Notes: a model not told the origin generated them from the sequence alone. A DNA stretch of 5,411 nucleotides from an uncultured Clostridia bacterium (GCA_944388635.1 CALXJN010000043.1:1-5411); one strand, 5' to 3'; numbered from the stretch's first letter, positions 1 to 5,411 are shown. Numbers and translations are program-made.

Positions 1-428
1 TAAGAGCATTAAAGTCTAAGGGGGTAGATGAAATGTCAAAAATAAGTGAAAATGATAAGCATATACAAGAGTTAAGAGAAGAATTAGAAAGAATAACAGC
101 AGATCCAGAATTAAGAGAAAAATATGAATATAGAGAAAAAGAACTAAGAGACATATTATCAATGGTAAAAGCTGGAAAAGAAGAAGGAAATGAAGAAGGT
201 TATAAAACAGGGTTAGAAAAAGGTATGCAAGAAGGAATTCAAAAGGGATTTAATCAGGGAATTAAGCAAGGTATACAACAAGGGGAAAAACAAGGAATTG
301 AAAAAAATCGTAAAGAAATAGTGCTTAATATGTATAAGAAAAACATGGATATTGAAACTATATCAGAAATAGTTAATATTTCAAAAGAAGAGGTTGAAAA
401 AATAATAGTAGAAAATTCATCTTGCTAA
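1..428 (+). CDS. Rpn family nuclease / PD-(D/E)XK putative transposase, C-terminal part only
   Basis: This is the 3' end of a gene that begins left of the window. An ATG at 33 exists, but the frame is open to the window edge. The residues just before it (ALKSKGVDE) continue naturally into the block ELREKYEYREKELRDIL, which resembles the linker that follows the nuclease core in Rpn-type proteins. Eleven glycines spaced exactly four residues apart follow (nt 174-296, pattern xxxG, rich in Glu/Gln/Lys), a hallmark of this family's tail. The gene ends in a short helix-turn-helix-like segment, NMDIETISEIVNISKEEVEKI (nt 345-407). Family members are linked to recombination-promoting DNA cleavage and mobile DNA. 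The catalytic PD-(D/E)XK core is not visible, so activity cannot be judged. The stop TAA is at 426-428. The assignment rests on recalled family pattern and is fairly secure for the family, less so for function. Confidence 0.8.
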   Translation, partial: RALKSKGVDEMSKISENDKHIQELREELERITADPELREKYEYREKELRDILSMVKAGKEEGNEEGYKTGLEKGMQEGIQKGFNQGIKQGIQQGEKQGIEKNRKEIVLNMYKKNMDIETISEIVNISKEEVEKIIVENSSC

Positions 429-450
429 AATACACGAAATGTGATAAAAA
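422..450 (+). promoter_or_regulatory. Candidate promoter for the DGR-like repeat RNA
   Basis: A -35-like TTGCTA (422-427) is separated by 17 bp from a -10-like TAAAAA (445-450), with an extended TG at 442-443. It overlaps the last codons of the upstream nuclease gene. Predicted transcription would begin near 457, about 20 nt before the repeat. The -10 is imperfect, and AT-rich DNA yields such matches by chance. Confidence 0.4.
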
Positions 451-475
451 TAATCTAGGGCATGGTTGTATAGAG

Positions 476-619
476 CTCGCTTCGCGCTGCGTTAATTACA
501 ACAACAGTTGGTTCAATTTCAGAATGTTCAATGTGAGTGGCGGTAATGTGAACGCCAACAACTTGTATTATTCGGACGGCGATACGAACAACAATAGCTA
601 TGCGGTGCGCCCTCTTGTA
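476..619 (+). repeat. DGR template-repeat-like (or unmutated variable-region) block
   Basis: Read in the frame that starts at 476, this block encodes LASRCVNYNN, then alternating FRM, NVNANNLYYSDGD and NNNSYAVRPLV. This is the pattern of the C-terminal variable region of DGR target proteins with a C-type-lectin fold. Twelve of the 48 codons are AAC or AAT, placed at the positions that vary in such proteins. Adenine-directed mutagenesis of AAY codons gives many amino acids and no stops, so AAY enrichment marks the template copy. By my count GC is about 46%, well above the flanks, and codons such as TCG, CGC and GCG are rare nearby. The target-like match begins abruptly at LASR: the expected preceding Trp is Glu, and the upstream residues look like non-coding DNA. 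This favours a template repeat over a gene end. Both boundaries are approximate. An old, unmutated variable-region relic is the main alternative. Confidence 0.6.
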
Positions 620-628
620 GCTTCTACA
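616..628 (+). other. Small hairpin directly after the repeat
   Basis: TGTAG (616-620) and CTACA (624-628) form a 5-bp stem with a 3-nt loop, overlapping the end of the repeat block. In the Bordetella phage DGR a hairpin/cruciform lies just downstream of the variable-region copy and aids homing. Whether this short stem has any such role is unknown. Confidence 0.3.
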
Positions 629-774
629 GACTTAGGTTATATGTACTAATGGTCATGTAAGAATAATGTAGAAACAAACTGTTGTCCTTTAGCAAGTGTG
701 CTATAAAGTAAAAATAGATAAACATAGTTGCAAGTAATGTTTAATGAAAAGGGCTATGTTTTAGAACTGTTTTT

Positions 775-800
775 AAGGTAGGCTAGAGCCTGCCTTTTTT
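775..800 (+). terminator. Rho-independent terminator after the DGR-like element
   Basis: AAGGTAGGC (775-783) pairs fully with GCCTGCCTT (788-796), with one T-G wobble and a TAGA loop, and runs into a T tract at 795-800. There is no T tract on the opposite strand, so it acts on plus-strand transcripts only, ending the nuclease/repeat transcript and not the convergent DUF1836 gene. Confidence 0.8.
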
Positions 801-848
801 CATTGTATAGGAAAAGTAGTCTAAATAAGTCCAAAACTACAATACTTT

Positions 849-1340
849 CTACTTATGCAAAAAAGTCTTTTCTACATATAGTTTACTTGCAAAAGACTGA
901 GCTACGCTTTGAAGGAGTGATTGCTCAAAGATAGAATCTTCTGGCAGAGTATATTCAATACCGTCAAACGTATATGAAATAGCTCTTTCTAGAGCTTCGC
1001 AAAATTGATTATAAGCAGTATTAATCTTTGCAGTTTTAATTGCAAGTTGGATTAATTCAGAAATATCATTTATACTATATATTTGTTTTAACATACATAT
1101 TACAATTAAGGTTGCAATATGTATTCTATTATATTTTTTCTTTTTAGGTGGCTTAATCAAACCTTGTTTAACATAATTATTAATCATAGTTTTAGTAATT
1201 ATAGTTTCATCCTTATTGCCAATATAATTTCTCAAATATTTTTCTAAAATATTTACAGTTTGGTCTAAATATAAATCCAAATTTGGAAGTTCAGACCATC
1301 TAGGTAAGTGAAAATTTGTTATAGCAGTAGGTTTATTCAT
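849..1340 (-). CDS. DUF1836 family protein (predicted DNA-binding)
   Basis: A 163-residue soluble protein that matches the DUF1836 family of Firmicutes (B. subtilis YkrK type). An N-terminal segment rich in W, P and L (LPRWSELPNLDLYLDQTV) is followed, at about residues 48-95, by a MerR-like winged-helix pattern. Its elements are TKTMINNYVKQGLI, PPKKKKYNR (probable basic wing) and HIATLIVICMLKQIYSINDI. The C-terminal half is helical and acidic, with no cysteines in a metal-binding arrangement. The family has no established function; a transcription-regulator role is inferred from the helix-turn-helix look alone. The start is supported by AAGGGG upstream (complement of 1347-1352), 6 nt from the ATG. 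The gene has its own promoter and is separated by 63 nt from the regulator gene upstream of it. Length is near the family norm, so it appears intact. Confidence 0.82.
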   Translation of the reverse strand: MNKPTAITNFHLPRWSELPNLDLYLDQTVNILEKYLRNYIGNKDETIITKTMINNYVKQGLIKPPKKKKYNRIHIATLIVICMLKQIYSINDISELIQLAIKTAKINTAYNQFCEALERAISYTFDGIEYTLPEDSIFEQSLLQSVAQSFASKLYVEKTFLHK

Positions 1341-1373
1341 AAAGTACCCCTTTTCAAATAAAATTACATAAAA

Positions 1374-1402
1374 ATTATAGCATACATTAACATAAAATGC
1401 AA
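1374..1402 (-). promoter_or_regulatory. Promoter of the DUF1836 gene
   Basis: On the minus strand, TTGCAT (1397-1402) is followed after 17 bp by a consensus TATAAT (1374-1379), preceded by an extended TG one base upstream. This is the closest match to a sigma-A promoter in the window. It sits between the regulator's stop codon and the DUF1836 start, so DUF1836 can be expressed independently. Confidence 0.75.
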
Positions 1403-1403
1403 A

Positions 1404-2051
1404 TCATTTAAACAAAGGCTGCTTATATAATAATGTGATTTTTCTTCCGTTTATTTCTATTAATTTTTCATCTTTCAAATGCCCAAGTTCTCTAAACATT
1501 GCAGAACGATTTACGCCTATATAGTCGGCAAGTTCTTTTAGAGAAAAGGGCAAAAGGATAGATTTAGAAGGGTTACTACTATATTCAATTTCAAAATATT
1601 CCAAAAGTTTTTCTCTAATTTGCTTTTTTTCTAATATTCTAATTCTTTTATTAGTTTCTTTAAATTTTTCGTTAGTTATATCAAACAAATTTCTAAAAAA
1701 TATATTAAAATAAGAATGAGTAATATTTGACTTATCTAACAATTTGTTATAATCTATAACTAAAATATCAGTATCAGTTTTTGCAATAACTTCACAATTT
1801 TCATAATCCATTATAGATATATTAGTACCAAATACAGAATTTTTAATAAGATTTTCAACCAGAATTTCATTTCCATTGAATTCTATAGATAATATTTGGG
1901 CAGAACCTTCAAGGATAATACATATAATATTTTTATTTTTTATTGTAGATAAAATTTCTTCATTTTTTTTAAAACTATACTTGTGAACCTCAAGTAAATC
2001 AAAGAGTTTATTAATTTGCAACTTAGACAAATTGTCAAATGGACTTTTCAT
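1404..2051 (-). CDS. Crp/Fnr superfamily transcriptional regulator
   Basis: A 215-residue regulator. The cNMP-binding-like beta barrel is at about residues 12-110 (ILEGSAQILSIEFNGNEILVE, then VFGTNISIMDYENCEVIAKTD). A long dimerization helix spans about 115-150, and the C-terminal winged helix-turn-helix is FSLKELADYIGVNRSAMFREL with wing INGRKITLL. The frame opens at an ATG at 2090, but GGAGG lies just 5 nt before the ATG at 2049-2051, so translation should begin there (MKSPFDNL). The cAMP-contacting Glu and Arg of CRP are not seen in the FGTN segment. Only two cysteines are present, neither in an FNR-type N-terminal cluster, so it is not a classic cAMP or 4Fe-4S sensor. The recognition helix has Ser where CRP has the Glu that reads GTGA sites. 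Its ligand is unknown; heme- or redox-sensing relatives exist. It is divergent from nrdD and probably regulates it. Confidence 0.85.
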   Translation of the reverse strand: MKSPFDNLSKLQINKLFDLLEVHKYSFKKNEEILSTIKNKNIICIILEGSAQILSIEFNGNEILVENLIKNSVFGTNISIMDYENCEVIAKTDTDILVIDYNKLLDKSNITHSYFNIFFRNLFDITNEKFKETNKRIRILEKKQIREKLLEYFEIEYSSNPSKSILLPFSLKELADYIGVNRSAMFRELGHLKDEKLIEINGRKITLLYKQPLFK

Positions 2052-2101
2052 ATTAACCTCCATATAAACTTGAAAATTAGATAAATTCAAGCTTTAAATG
2101 C

Positions 2102-2130
2102 ATTTTATCAAAAAAAATAAAAAGTTGCAA
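2102..2130 (-). promoter_or_regulatory. Promoter of the Crp/Fnr regulator gene
   Basis: On the minus strand, TTGCAA (2125-2130) is followed by 17 bp and TAAAAT (2102-2107). The -35 hexamer lies inside the left half of the 18-bp palindrome, so a protein bound there would exclude RNA polymerase. The predicted start is near 2095, giving a leader of roughly 45 nt before the GGAGG-supported ATG at 2051. Confidence 0.55.
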
Positions 2131-2139
2131 GTGCAACTT
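2122..2139. promoter_or_regulatory. 18-bp palindromic operator between regulator gene and nrdD
   Basis: AAGTTGCA (2122-2129) and TGCAACTT (2132-2139) are perfect inverted repeats around a 2-bp centre (AG). The site lies in the divergent promoter region of a Crp/Fnr-type dimeric regulator, the natural candidate to bind it. It differs from the CRP (TGTGA) and FNR (TTGAT) half-sites, in line with the altered recognition helix. The centre falls at about -41.5 from the predicted nrdD start, the class II activator position, and the site overlaps the regulator's own -35. Binding is inferred. Confidence 0.6.
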
Positions 2140-2166
2140 GTAAAAAGTCAAACTTATTTATATGAT
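2138..2166 (+). promoter_or_regulatory. Promoter of the nrdDG operon
   Basis: TTGTAA (2138-2143), a 17-bp spacer and TATGAT (2161-2166) form a good sigma-A-type promoter. Transcription should start near 2172, leaving a leader of about 35 nt that includes GGGAGG at 2191-2196. The -35 overlaps the last two bases of the palindrome. Confidence 0.65.
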
Positions 2167-2206
2167 TACGACATAATAAGAAAAAATTTAGGGAGGAACG
2201 AAAGAT

Positions 2207-4399
2207 ATGAAAATTGTAAAAAGGGATGGACATATCGTAGATTACGATCCAGAAAAGATTAGAGTAGCAATAGGAAAAGCAAATGAAGAAGTAAGAGGAA
2301 AAGAAAAAATATCTAAAGAAGAAATAAAAGAAATTATAAAATATATTGAGGACCTAAATAAGAAAAGAATTCTTGTAGAAGATATACAAGATATAATTGA
2401 ACAAAAATTAATGGAATTTGACAAATATCAATTAGCTAAAAAGTATATTACGTACAGATACACAAGAGAATTGGTAAGAAAAGCAAATACAACAGATAAA
2501 TCAATTAAAGAGTTAATTGAAGGAGAGAATGAATACTGGAATAGCGAAAACTCAAATAAAAATGCAGAAGTTGTAACAACTCAAAGAGATTATTTAGCAG
2601 GAATAACAAGTACAGATATCACAAGAAGATTTTTACTTCCAGAAGAAATAGTCGAAGCACATGACAAAGGAATAATACATTTCCATGATGCAGATTATTT
2701 TGCACAAAACGCATTACATAACTGCGAACTAATAAACCTAGATGATATGTTACAAAACGGAACAGTTATAAATGGAGTAATGATAGAAAAGCCTCATAGA
2801 TTTATAACAGCAGCAACAATTGCAACACAAATAATTTTAGCTGTTACATCTTCTAGCTATGGAGGAGCAACAGTATCACTTACTCATTTGGCACCATTTG
2901 TAAGATTAAGTTATGAAAAATATTTAAAGAAATATAAGTCAAGAAATTTAAGCAAAGAAGAATGCGAAAAAAATGCTATGGATGACACAAGAAAAGAAGT
3001 AGAAGACGGAGTTCAAACATTCAATTATCAAGTAAATTCTATGACAAATACAAATGGTCAAGCACCATTTTTATCTGTAAATATGTATTTAGGAGAAACA
3101 GATGAATACAAAGATGAACTTGCAATGATAATCGAAGAATTCCTAAAGCAAAGAATAGTGGGCTTCAAAAATGAAAAAGGAGTATATATAACTCCAGCAT
3201 TTCCAAAACTTTTATATGTTCTTGAAGAAGATAACATTAGAGAAGATAGTAAATATTGGTATTTAACAAAGCTTGCAGCAGAATGTACAGCTAAAAGAAT
3301 GGTTCCAGATTACATTTCAGAAAAGGTAATGAAAGAACTTAAGAAAAATGAAATGGGAGAAGGAGATTGCTACCCATGTATGGGATGTAGATCATTCTTA
3401 ACACCAGATAGAACAATGAGCCTTGGAAATATAGCTAAAGCTAAAAATTATGTAGAAGGCAAAGGAAAATATTACGGAAGATTTAACCAAGGTGTTGTAA
3501 CAATAAATTTACCAGATGTTGCACTATCTGCTGACGGAGATATGGATGAATTCTGGAAAATCTTTGATGAAAGACTAGAACTATGTCATAAAGCATTACA
3601 AATAAGACACAAGAGATTAAGCAATGTAACAAGTGATGTGGCACCTATACTTTGGCAACATGGTGCGCTAGCAAGACTTGAAAAAGGAGAATCAATTCAT
3701 GAATTATTACATCATGGATATTCAACAATTTCACTAGGATATGCTGGATTATATGAATGCGTTAAAGTTATGACAGGACACAGCCATACAGACAAAGGTG
3801 AAGGCGAAGAATTTGGACTAAAAATAATGCAACGTTTAAATGACGCAACAAAAAAATGGAAAGCAGAAGAAGATATTGATTATTCAGTTTATGGCACACC
3901 AATAGAATCTACAACATACAAATTTGCAAGATGCTTAAAAGAAAGATTTGGAACAATCAAAGGAATTACAGATAGAGGATATATTACAAATTCATATCAT
4001 GTTCCTGTATTTGAAGAAATTGACGCATTTTCAAAACTAAAATTAGAAAGCGAATTCCAAAAATTAAGCCCAGGAGGAGCAATTTCATATATTGAAACTC
4101 CAAACTTACAAGGAAATATTGATGTTGTAATAGAAGTTATACAATTTATTTATGAAAATATTATGTATGCAGAACTTAATACAAAATCAGATTATTGCCA
4201 AAAATGTGGATACACAGGAGAAATATTAATAGACGATAATTTAGAATGGTATTGCCCAAATTGTGGAAATAGAGACCATAATACATTAAATGTAGCAAGA
4301 CGTACTTGTGGATATATTGGAACTAATTTCTGGAATAAAGGAAGAACACAAGAGATTAAAGAAAGAGTTCTTCATATTGACAACAAAACTGCTAAATAA
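2207..4399 (+). CDS. nrdD: Anaerobic (class III) ribonucleoside-triphosphate reductase, large subunit
   Basis: NrdD reduces ribonucleoside triphosphates to dNTPs without oxygen, using a glycyl radical made by NrdG. The 730-residue length is close to E. coli NrdD (712). An ATP-cone allosteric domain occupies about residues 1-95 (KIVKRDGHIVDYDPEKI onward). The catalytic ten-stranded barrel follows. It has a conserved HNCELINLDDML (Cys173), the MGCRSFL motif with the probable thiyl-radical Cys394, and FNQGVVTINLPDVAL. A zinc site is formed by Cys664/Cys667 and Cys683/Cys686 (CQKC...CPNC). The glycyl-radical motif RTCGYIG has its radical Gly at 702, 16 residues after the last zinc Cys, the same spacing as in phage T4 NrdD. 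All key residues are present, so it should be active. GGGAGG (2191-2196) supports the ATG. It is transcribed with nrdG, probably under the divergent Crp/Fnr-type regulator. No NrdR-box pair was seen upstream. Confidence 0.98.
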   Translation: MKIVKRDGHIVDYDPEKIRVAIGKANEEVRGKEKISKEEIKEIIKYIEDLNKKRILVEDIQDIIEQKLMEFDKYQLAKKYITYRYTRELVRKANTTDKSIKELIEGENEYWNSENSNKNAEVVTTQRDYLAGITSTDITRRFLLPEEIVEAHDKGIIHFHDADYFAQNALHNCELINLDDMLQNGTVINGVMIEKPHRFITAATIATQIILAVTSSSYGGATVSLTHLAPFVRLSYEKYLKKYKSRNLSKEECEKNAMDDTRKEVEDGVQTFNYQVNSMTNTNGQAPFLSVNMYLGETDEYKDELAMIIEEFLKQRIVGFKNEKGVYITPAFPKLLYVLEEDNIREDSKYWYLTKLAAECTAKRMVPDYISEKVMKELKKNEMGEGDCYPCMGCRSFLTPDRTMSLGNIAKAKNYVEGKGKYYGRFNQGVVTINLPDVALSADGDMDEFWKIFDERLELCHKALQIRHKRLSNVTSDVAPILWQHGALARLEKGESIHELLHHGYSTISLGYAGLYECVKVMTGHSHTDKGEGEEFGLKIMQRLNDATKKWKAEEDIDYSVYGTPIESTTYKFARCLKERFGTIKGITDRGYITNSYHVPVFEEIDAFSKLKLESEFQKLSPGGAISYIETPNLQGNIDVVIEVIQFIYENIMYAELNTKSDYCQKCGYTGEILIDDNLEWYCPNCGNRDHNTLNVARRTCGYIGTNFWNKGRTQEIKERVLHIDNKTAK

Positions 4400-4541
4400 T
4401 TGTGCATTGACATTAGAAAGAAAATCCGGATTTGTGCATGAAGGCGCAACAGGCATAGCCTTAACAGCCTCAGCATAGCCAAAAAGTACAATTTTCTAAC
4501 AATTTGAAGATAAAAAATAAATTAACTAGGGAGATAAGGAT
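4400..4541 (+). other. Unusual nrdD-nrdG spacer with possible RNA fold
   Basis: This spacer is long for an operon of tightly coupled partners and is less AT-rich than the genes. It contains a direct repeat TTGTGCAT (4400-4407, 4432-4439), a second repeat GCATAGCC (4453-4460, 4473-4480) and a 12-bp palindrome AAATCCGGATTT (4422-4433). A closing stem of 4+7 bp (4406-4409 and 4413-4419 with 4493-4499 and 4500-4503, one 3-nt bulge) encloses the repeats. No hairpin is followed by a T tract, so read-through into nrdG is expected. It may be a cis-acting RNA, a processing site or a small inserted repeat; I do not recognise a known riboswitch. AGGGAG at 4528-4533 is the nrdG ribosome site. Confidence 0.4.
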
Positions 4542-5030
4542 ATGAGATACAACTTAATTAGAAAAATGGACATTTCAAATGGACCGGGAGTAAGAGTTTC
4601 AATATTTATGCAAGGCTGCCCATTCCATTGCAAGAACTGTTTTAATAAAGAAACATGGGATTTTGAAGGAGGACAAGAATTTACAGAAGAGACAATTGAC
4701 AAAGTACTAAACTTGTGCGATAAAGATGAAATAAAAGGACTATCAATACTAGGTGGAGAACCAATGGCACCTACAAATATAGAAGGAACAACAAAACTTG
4801 CAAAAGAATTTAAAGAAAAATTTCCAAATAAAAATGTGTGGGCATGGTCAGGATTTAAATTTGAGGATTTGCAAAATAAAGATGTATTAAAATATGTAGA
4901 TGTATTGGTAGACGGTACATATAACGACGAATTACATGATCCAACTTTAAAGTGGAAAGGTTCAGCAAATCAAAGAGTAATAGACGTACAAAAAAGTATG
5001 GAAAATCATGATATAGAATTATTAAAATAA
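4542..5030 (+). CDS. nrdG: Anaerobic ribonucleotide reductase activating protein (radical SAM)
   Basis: NrdG uses a 4Fe-4S cluster and S-adenosylmethionine to abstract hydrogen from the NrdD glycine (Gly702 here), creating the glycyl radical. The 162-residue length matches the family (E. coli about 154). The radical-SAM cluster motif CPFHCKNC gives Cys26, Cys30 and Cys33 in the CX3CX2C spacing. GGEP at residues 71-74 contacts SAM. The conserved NrdG segments VWAWSGFKFEDL, VDVLVDGTY and KGSANQRVIDV follow in order. The N-terminal MDISNGPGVRVSIFMQGC is typical of glycyl-radical activases. The start is set by AGGGAG (4528-4533), 8 nt before the ATG. It is the second gene of the operon, 142 nt after nrdD, and is followed directly by a terminator. 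Confidence 0.97.
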   Translation: MRYNLIRKMDISNGPGVRVSIFMQGCPFHCKNCFNKETWDFEGGQEFTEETIDKVLNLCDKDEIKGLSILGGEPMAPTNIEGTTKLAKEFKEKFPNKNVWAWSGFKFEDLQNKDVLKYVDVLVDGTYNDELHDPTLKWKGSANQRVIDVQKSMENHDIELLK

Positions 5031-5071
5031 CAAATAAAAAGCACTTCATTTTTTGAAGTGCTTTTTATTTG
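5031..5071. terminator. Strong bidirectional-type terminator after nrdG
   Basis: An 18-bp perfect inverted repeat (5031-5048 with 5054-5071) surrounds a 5-nt T loop. The core is AGCACTTCA / TGAAGTGCT, flanked by A-runs on the left and T-runs on the right, so it can work on both strands. It begins immediately after the nrdG stop and separates the nrdDG operon from mutL. Confidence 0.92.
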
Positions 5072-5160
5072 AATTTTATTAATAATATTAATACTGTAAA
5101 TTAGAAACGTCCCAAATGGCAATTTCATTAAAAATATATTCAAAAATTCTTTAAATTTAG

Positions 5161-5189
5161 TTTACAAAAAAAGGTAAAAATGATAAAAT
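5161..5189 (+). promoter_or_regulatory. Promoter of mutL
   Basis: TTTACA (5161-5166), 17 bp, then TAAAAT (5184-5189), with an extended TG at 5181-5182. The predicted start near 5196 leaves a leader of about 58 nt before the GTG start. It lies downstream of the nrdG terminator, so mutL forms its own transcription unit. Confidence 0.65.
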
Positions 5190-5253
5190 TTCAAATAGAT
5201 AATTAAAGTTAAAAGACCAAAAGCTAACTAAAAATAAAGGGAGGCTATTTATA

Positions 5254-5411
5254 GTGGGAAATATTGTAGTACTTGATGAATTAACAATAAATAAAATTGC
5301 AGCAGGAGAAGTTATAGAAAGACCATCATCTGTAATAAAGGAAATGGTTGAAAATTCTATTGATGCAGGTGCAAAAAATATAAATATAGAAATAAAAAAT
5401 GGTGGTATATC
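5254..5411 (+). CDS. mutL: DNA mismatch repair protein MutL, N-terminal fragment
   Basis: The first 52 residues of MutL, cut by the right edge. MutL is the GHKL-type ATPase that links mismatch recognition by MutS to strand incision. After the start it reads GNIVVLDELTINKIAAGEVI, then ERPSSVIKEMVENSIDAGA. This covers the family signature IAAGEVIERP and ATPase motif I (KEMVEN, with catalytic Glu30 and Mg-binding Asn34). The start is a GTG (5254), supported by GGGAGG at 5239-5244 with a 9-nt spacer. The usual partner mutS is not directly upstream; nrdG and a terminator are there instead, although in many Firmicutes mutS precedes mutL. The ATP-binding lid and C-terminal endonuclease domain are outside the window. 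Confidence 0.96.
   Translation, partial: MGNIVVLDELTINKIAAGEVIERPSSVIKEMVENSIDAGAKNINIEIKNGGI

Larger units (their letters stand above)
457..800 (+). ncRNA. Candidate free-standing DGR template-repeat RNA with structured 3' spacer
   Basis: The stretch 429-848 has no convincing protein gene but has the layout of a small transcription unit: candidate promoter, Asn-codon-rich repeat (476-619), spacer, terminator (775-800). The spacer can fold. There is a perfect 8-bp stem at 720-727/754-761 with a 26-nt loop, a 5-bp hairpin at 690-694/699-703, and a 9-nt complementarity between the repeat (501-509, ACAACAGTT) and the spacer (677-685, AACTGTTGT). Known DGRs use an RNA containing the template repeat plus downstream spacer as substrate for the reverse transcriptase and Avd protein. 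Transcription and function here are inferred; neither partner gene lies in the window. Confidence 0.4.

Noticed and set aside
422..649. 75-codon plus-strand frame covering the DGR-like block as a protein gene
   Set aside because: It starts at a TTG inside the end of the nuclease gene with no ribosome site, and its first 18 codons look non-coding. The lectin-like pattern begins abruptly at 476. Better explained as a template repeat or relic than as a translated gene.
727..736. AGTTGCAAGT, shared with the nrdD operator region
   Set aside because: Only a half-site with no inverted partner and not at a promoter; likely chance.
720..800. Resemblance of the spacer after the DGR-like block to a tracrRNA (ATAG, GCAAGT, CTATGTTTTAGAAC)
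   Set aside because: The matching pieces pair with each other as a simple 8-bp stem. There is no CRISPR repeat, spacer array or cas gene, and the similarity is only short AT-rich words.
801..848. Possible terminator for DUF1836 (GTAGT/ACTAC stem followed by TTTT on the minus strand)
   Set aside because: Only 5 bp with a 15-nt loop; too weak to call.
2242..2424. 60-codon minus-strand frame inside nrdD
   Set aside because: Low-complexity Ser/Ile/Phe translation, the shadow of Lys/Glu-rich NrdD codons; no ribosome site.
4404..4478. Short start-less open frame in the nrdD-nrdG spacer ending ...HEGATGIALTASA
   Set aside because: No ATG and no Shine-Dalgarno before the only candidate GTG (4434). 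Less than 30 codons and no recognised homology, so not called as a gene.
4855..5049. 64-codon minus-strand frame over the end of nrdG
   Set aside because: Antisense shadow that begins inside the terminator hairpin; composition is Leu/Ile/Tyr-rich as expected from the reverse of AT-rich coding DNA.
5108..5130. GAAACGTCCCAAATGGC, vaguely like REP-type or insertion-sequence end words
   Set aside because: No inverted partner or second copy in the window and no transposase beside it; cannot be supported.

Overview
The window is AT-rich, uses Shine-Dalgarno sites of the GGGAGG type, and carries an anaerobic class III ribonucleotide reductase with its radical-SAM activase. Together with a DUF1836 gene and a B. 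subtilis-like MutL N-terminus, this points to an anaerobic low-GC Firmicute, most likely a member of the Clostridia. No species is claimed.

Left part (1-848). The 3' end of an Rpn/PD-(D/E)XK-type nuclease (putative transposase family) enters from the left edge and stops at 428. Directly behind it is a short GC-richer block (about 476-619) that looks like a repeat from a diversity-generating retroelement (DGR). It reads as the C-type-lectin variable-region pattern LASRCV...AVRPLV, and its variable positions are nearly all AAC/AAT codons, as expected of a DGR template repeat. It has a candidate promoter (422-450), a structured 3' spacer and a Rho-independent terminator (775-800). It may therefore be a free-standing RNA of about 340 nt. 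No reverse transcriptase, Avd or target gene lies in the window, so the element is an orphan here: either a remote template or a relic.

Middle (849-2206). Two minus-strand genes follow: a DUF1836 HTH-type protein with its own strong promoter, and a Crp/Fnr-superfamily regulator. The regulator is divergent from nrdD. The shared spacer contains an 18-bp palindrome whose centre is at about -41.5 of the predicted nrdD promoter. It also covers the predicted -35 element of the regulator gene. This geometry suggests activation of nrdDG combined with autorepression.

Right part (2207-5411). nrdD and nrdG form an anaerobic dNTP-synthesis operon: NrdG installs the glycyl radical on NrdD, which then reduces ribonucleotides without oxygen. 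An unusual 142-nt spacer that may fold separates the two genes, and a strong bidirectional hairpin terminator follows nrdG. The 5' end of mutL, with its own extended -10 promoter and a GTG start, runs off the right edge.
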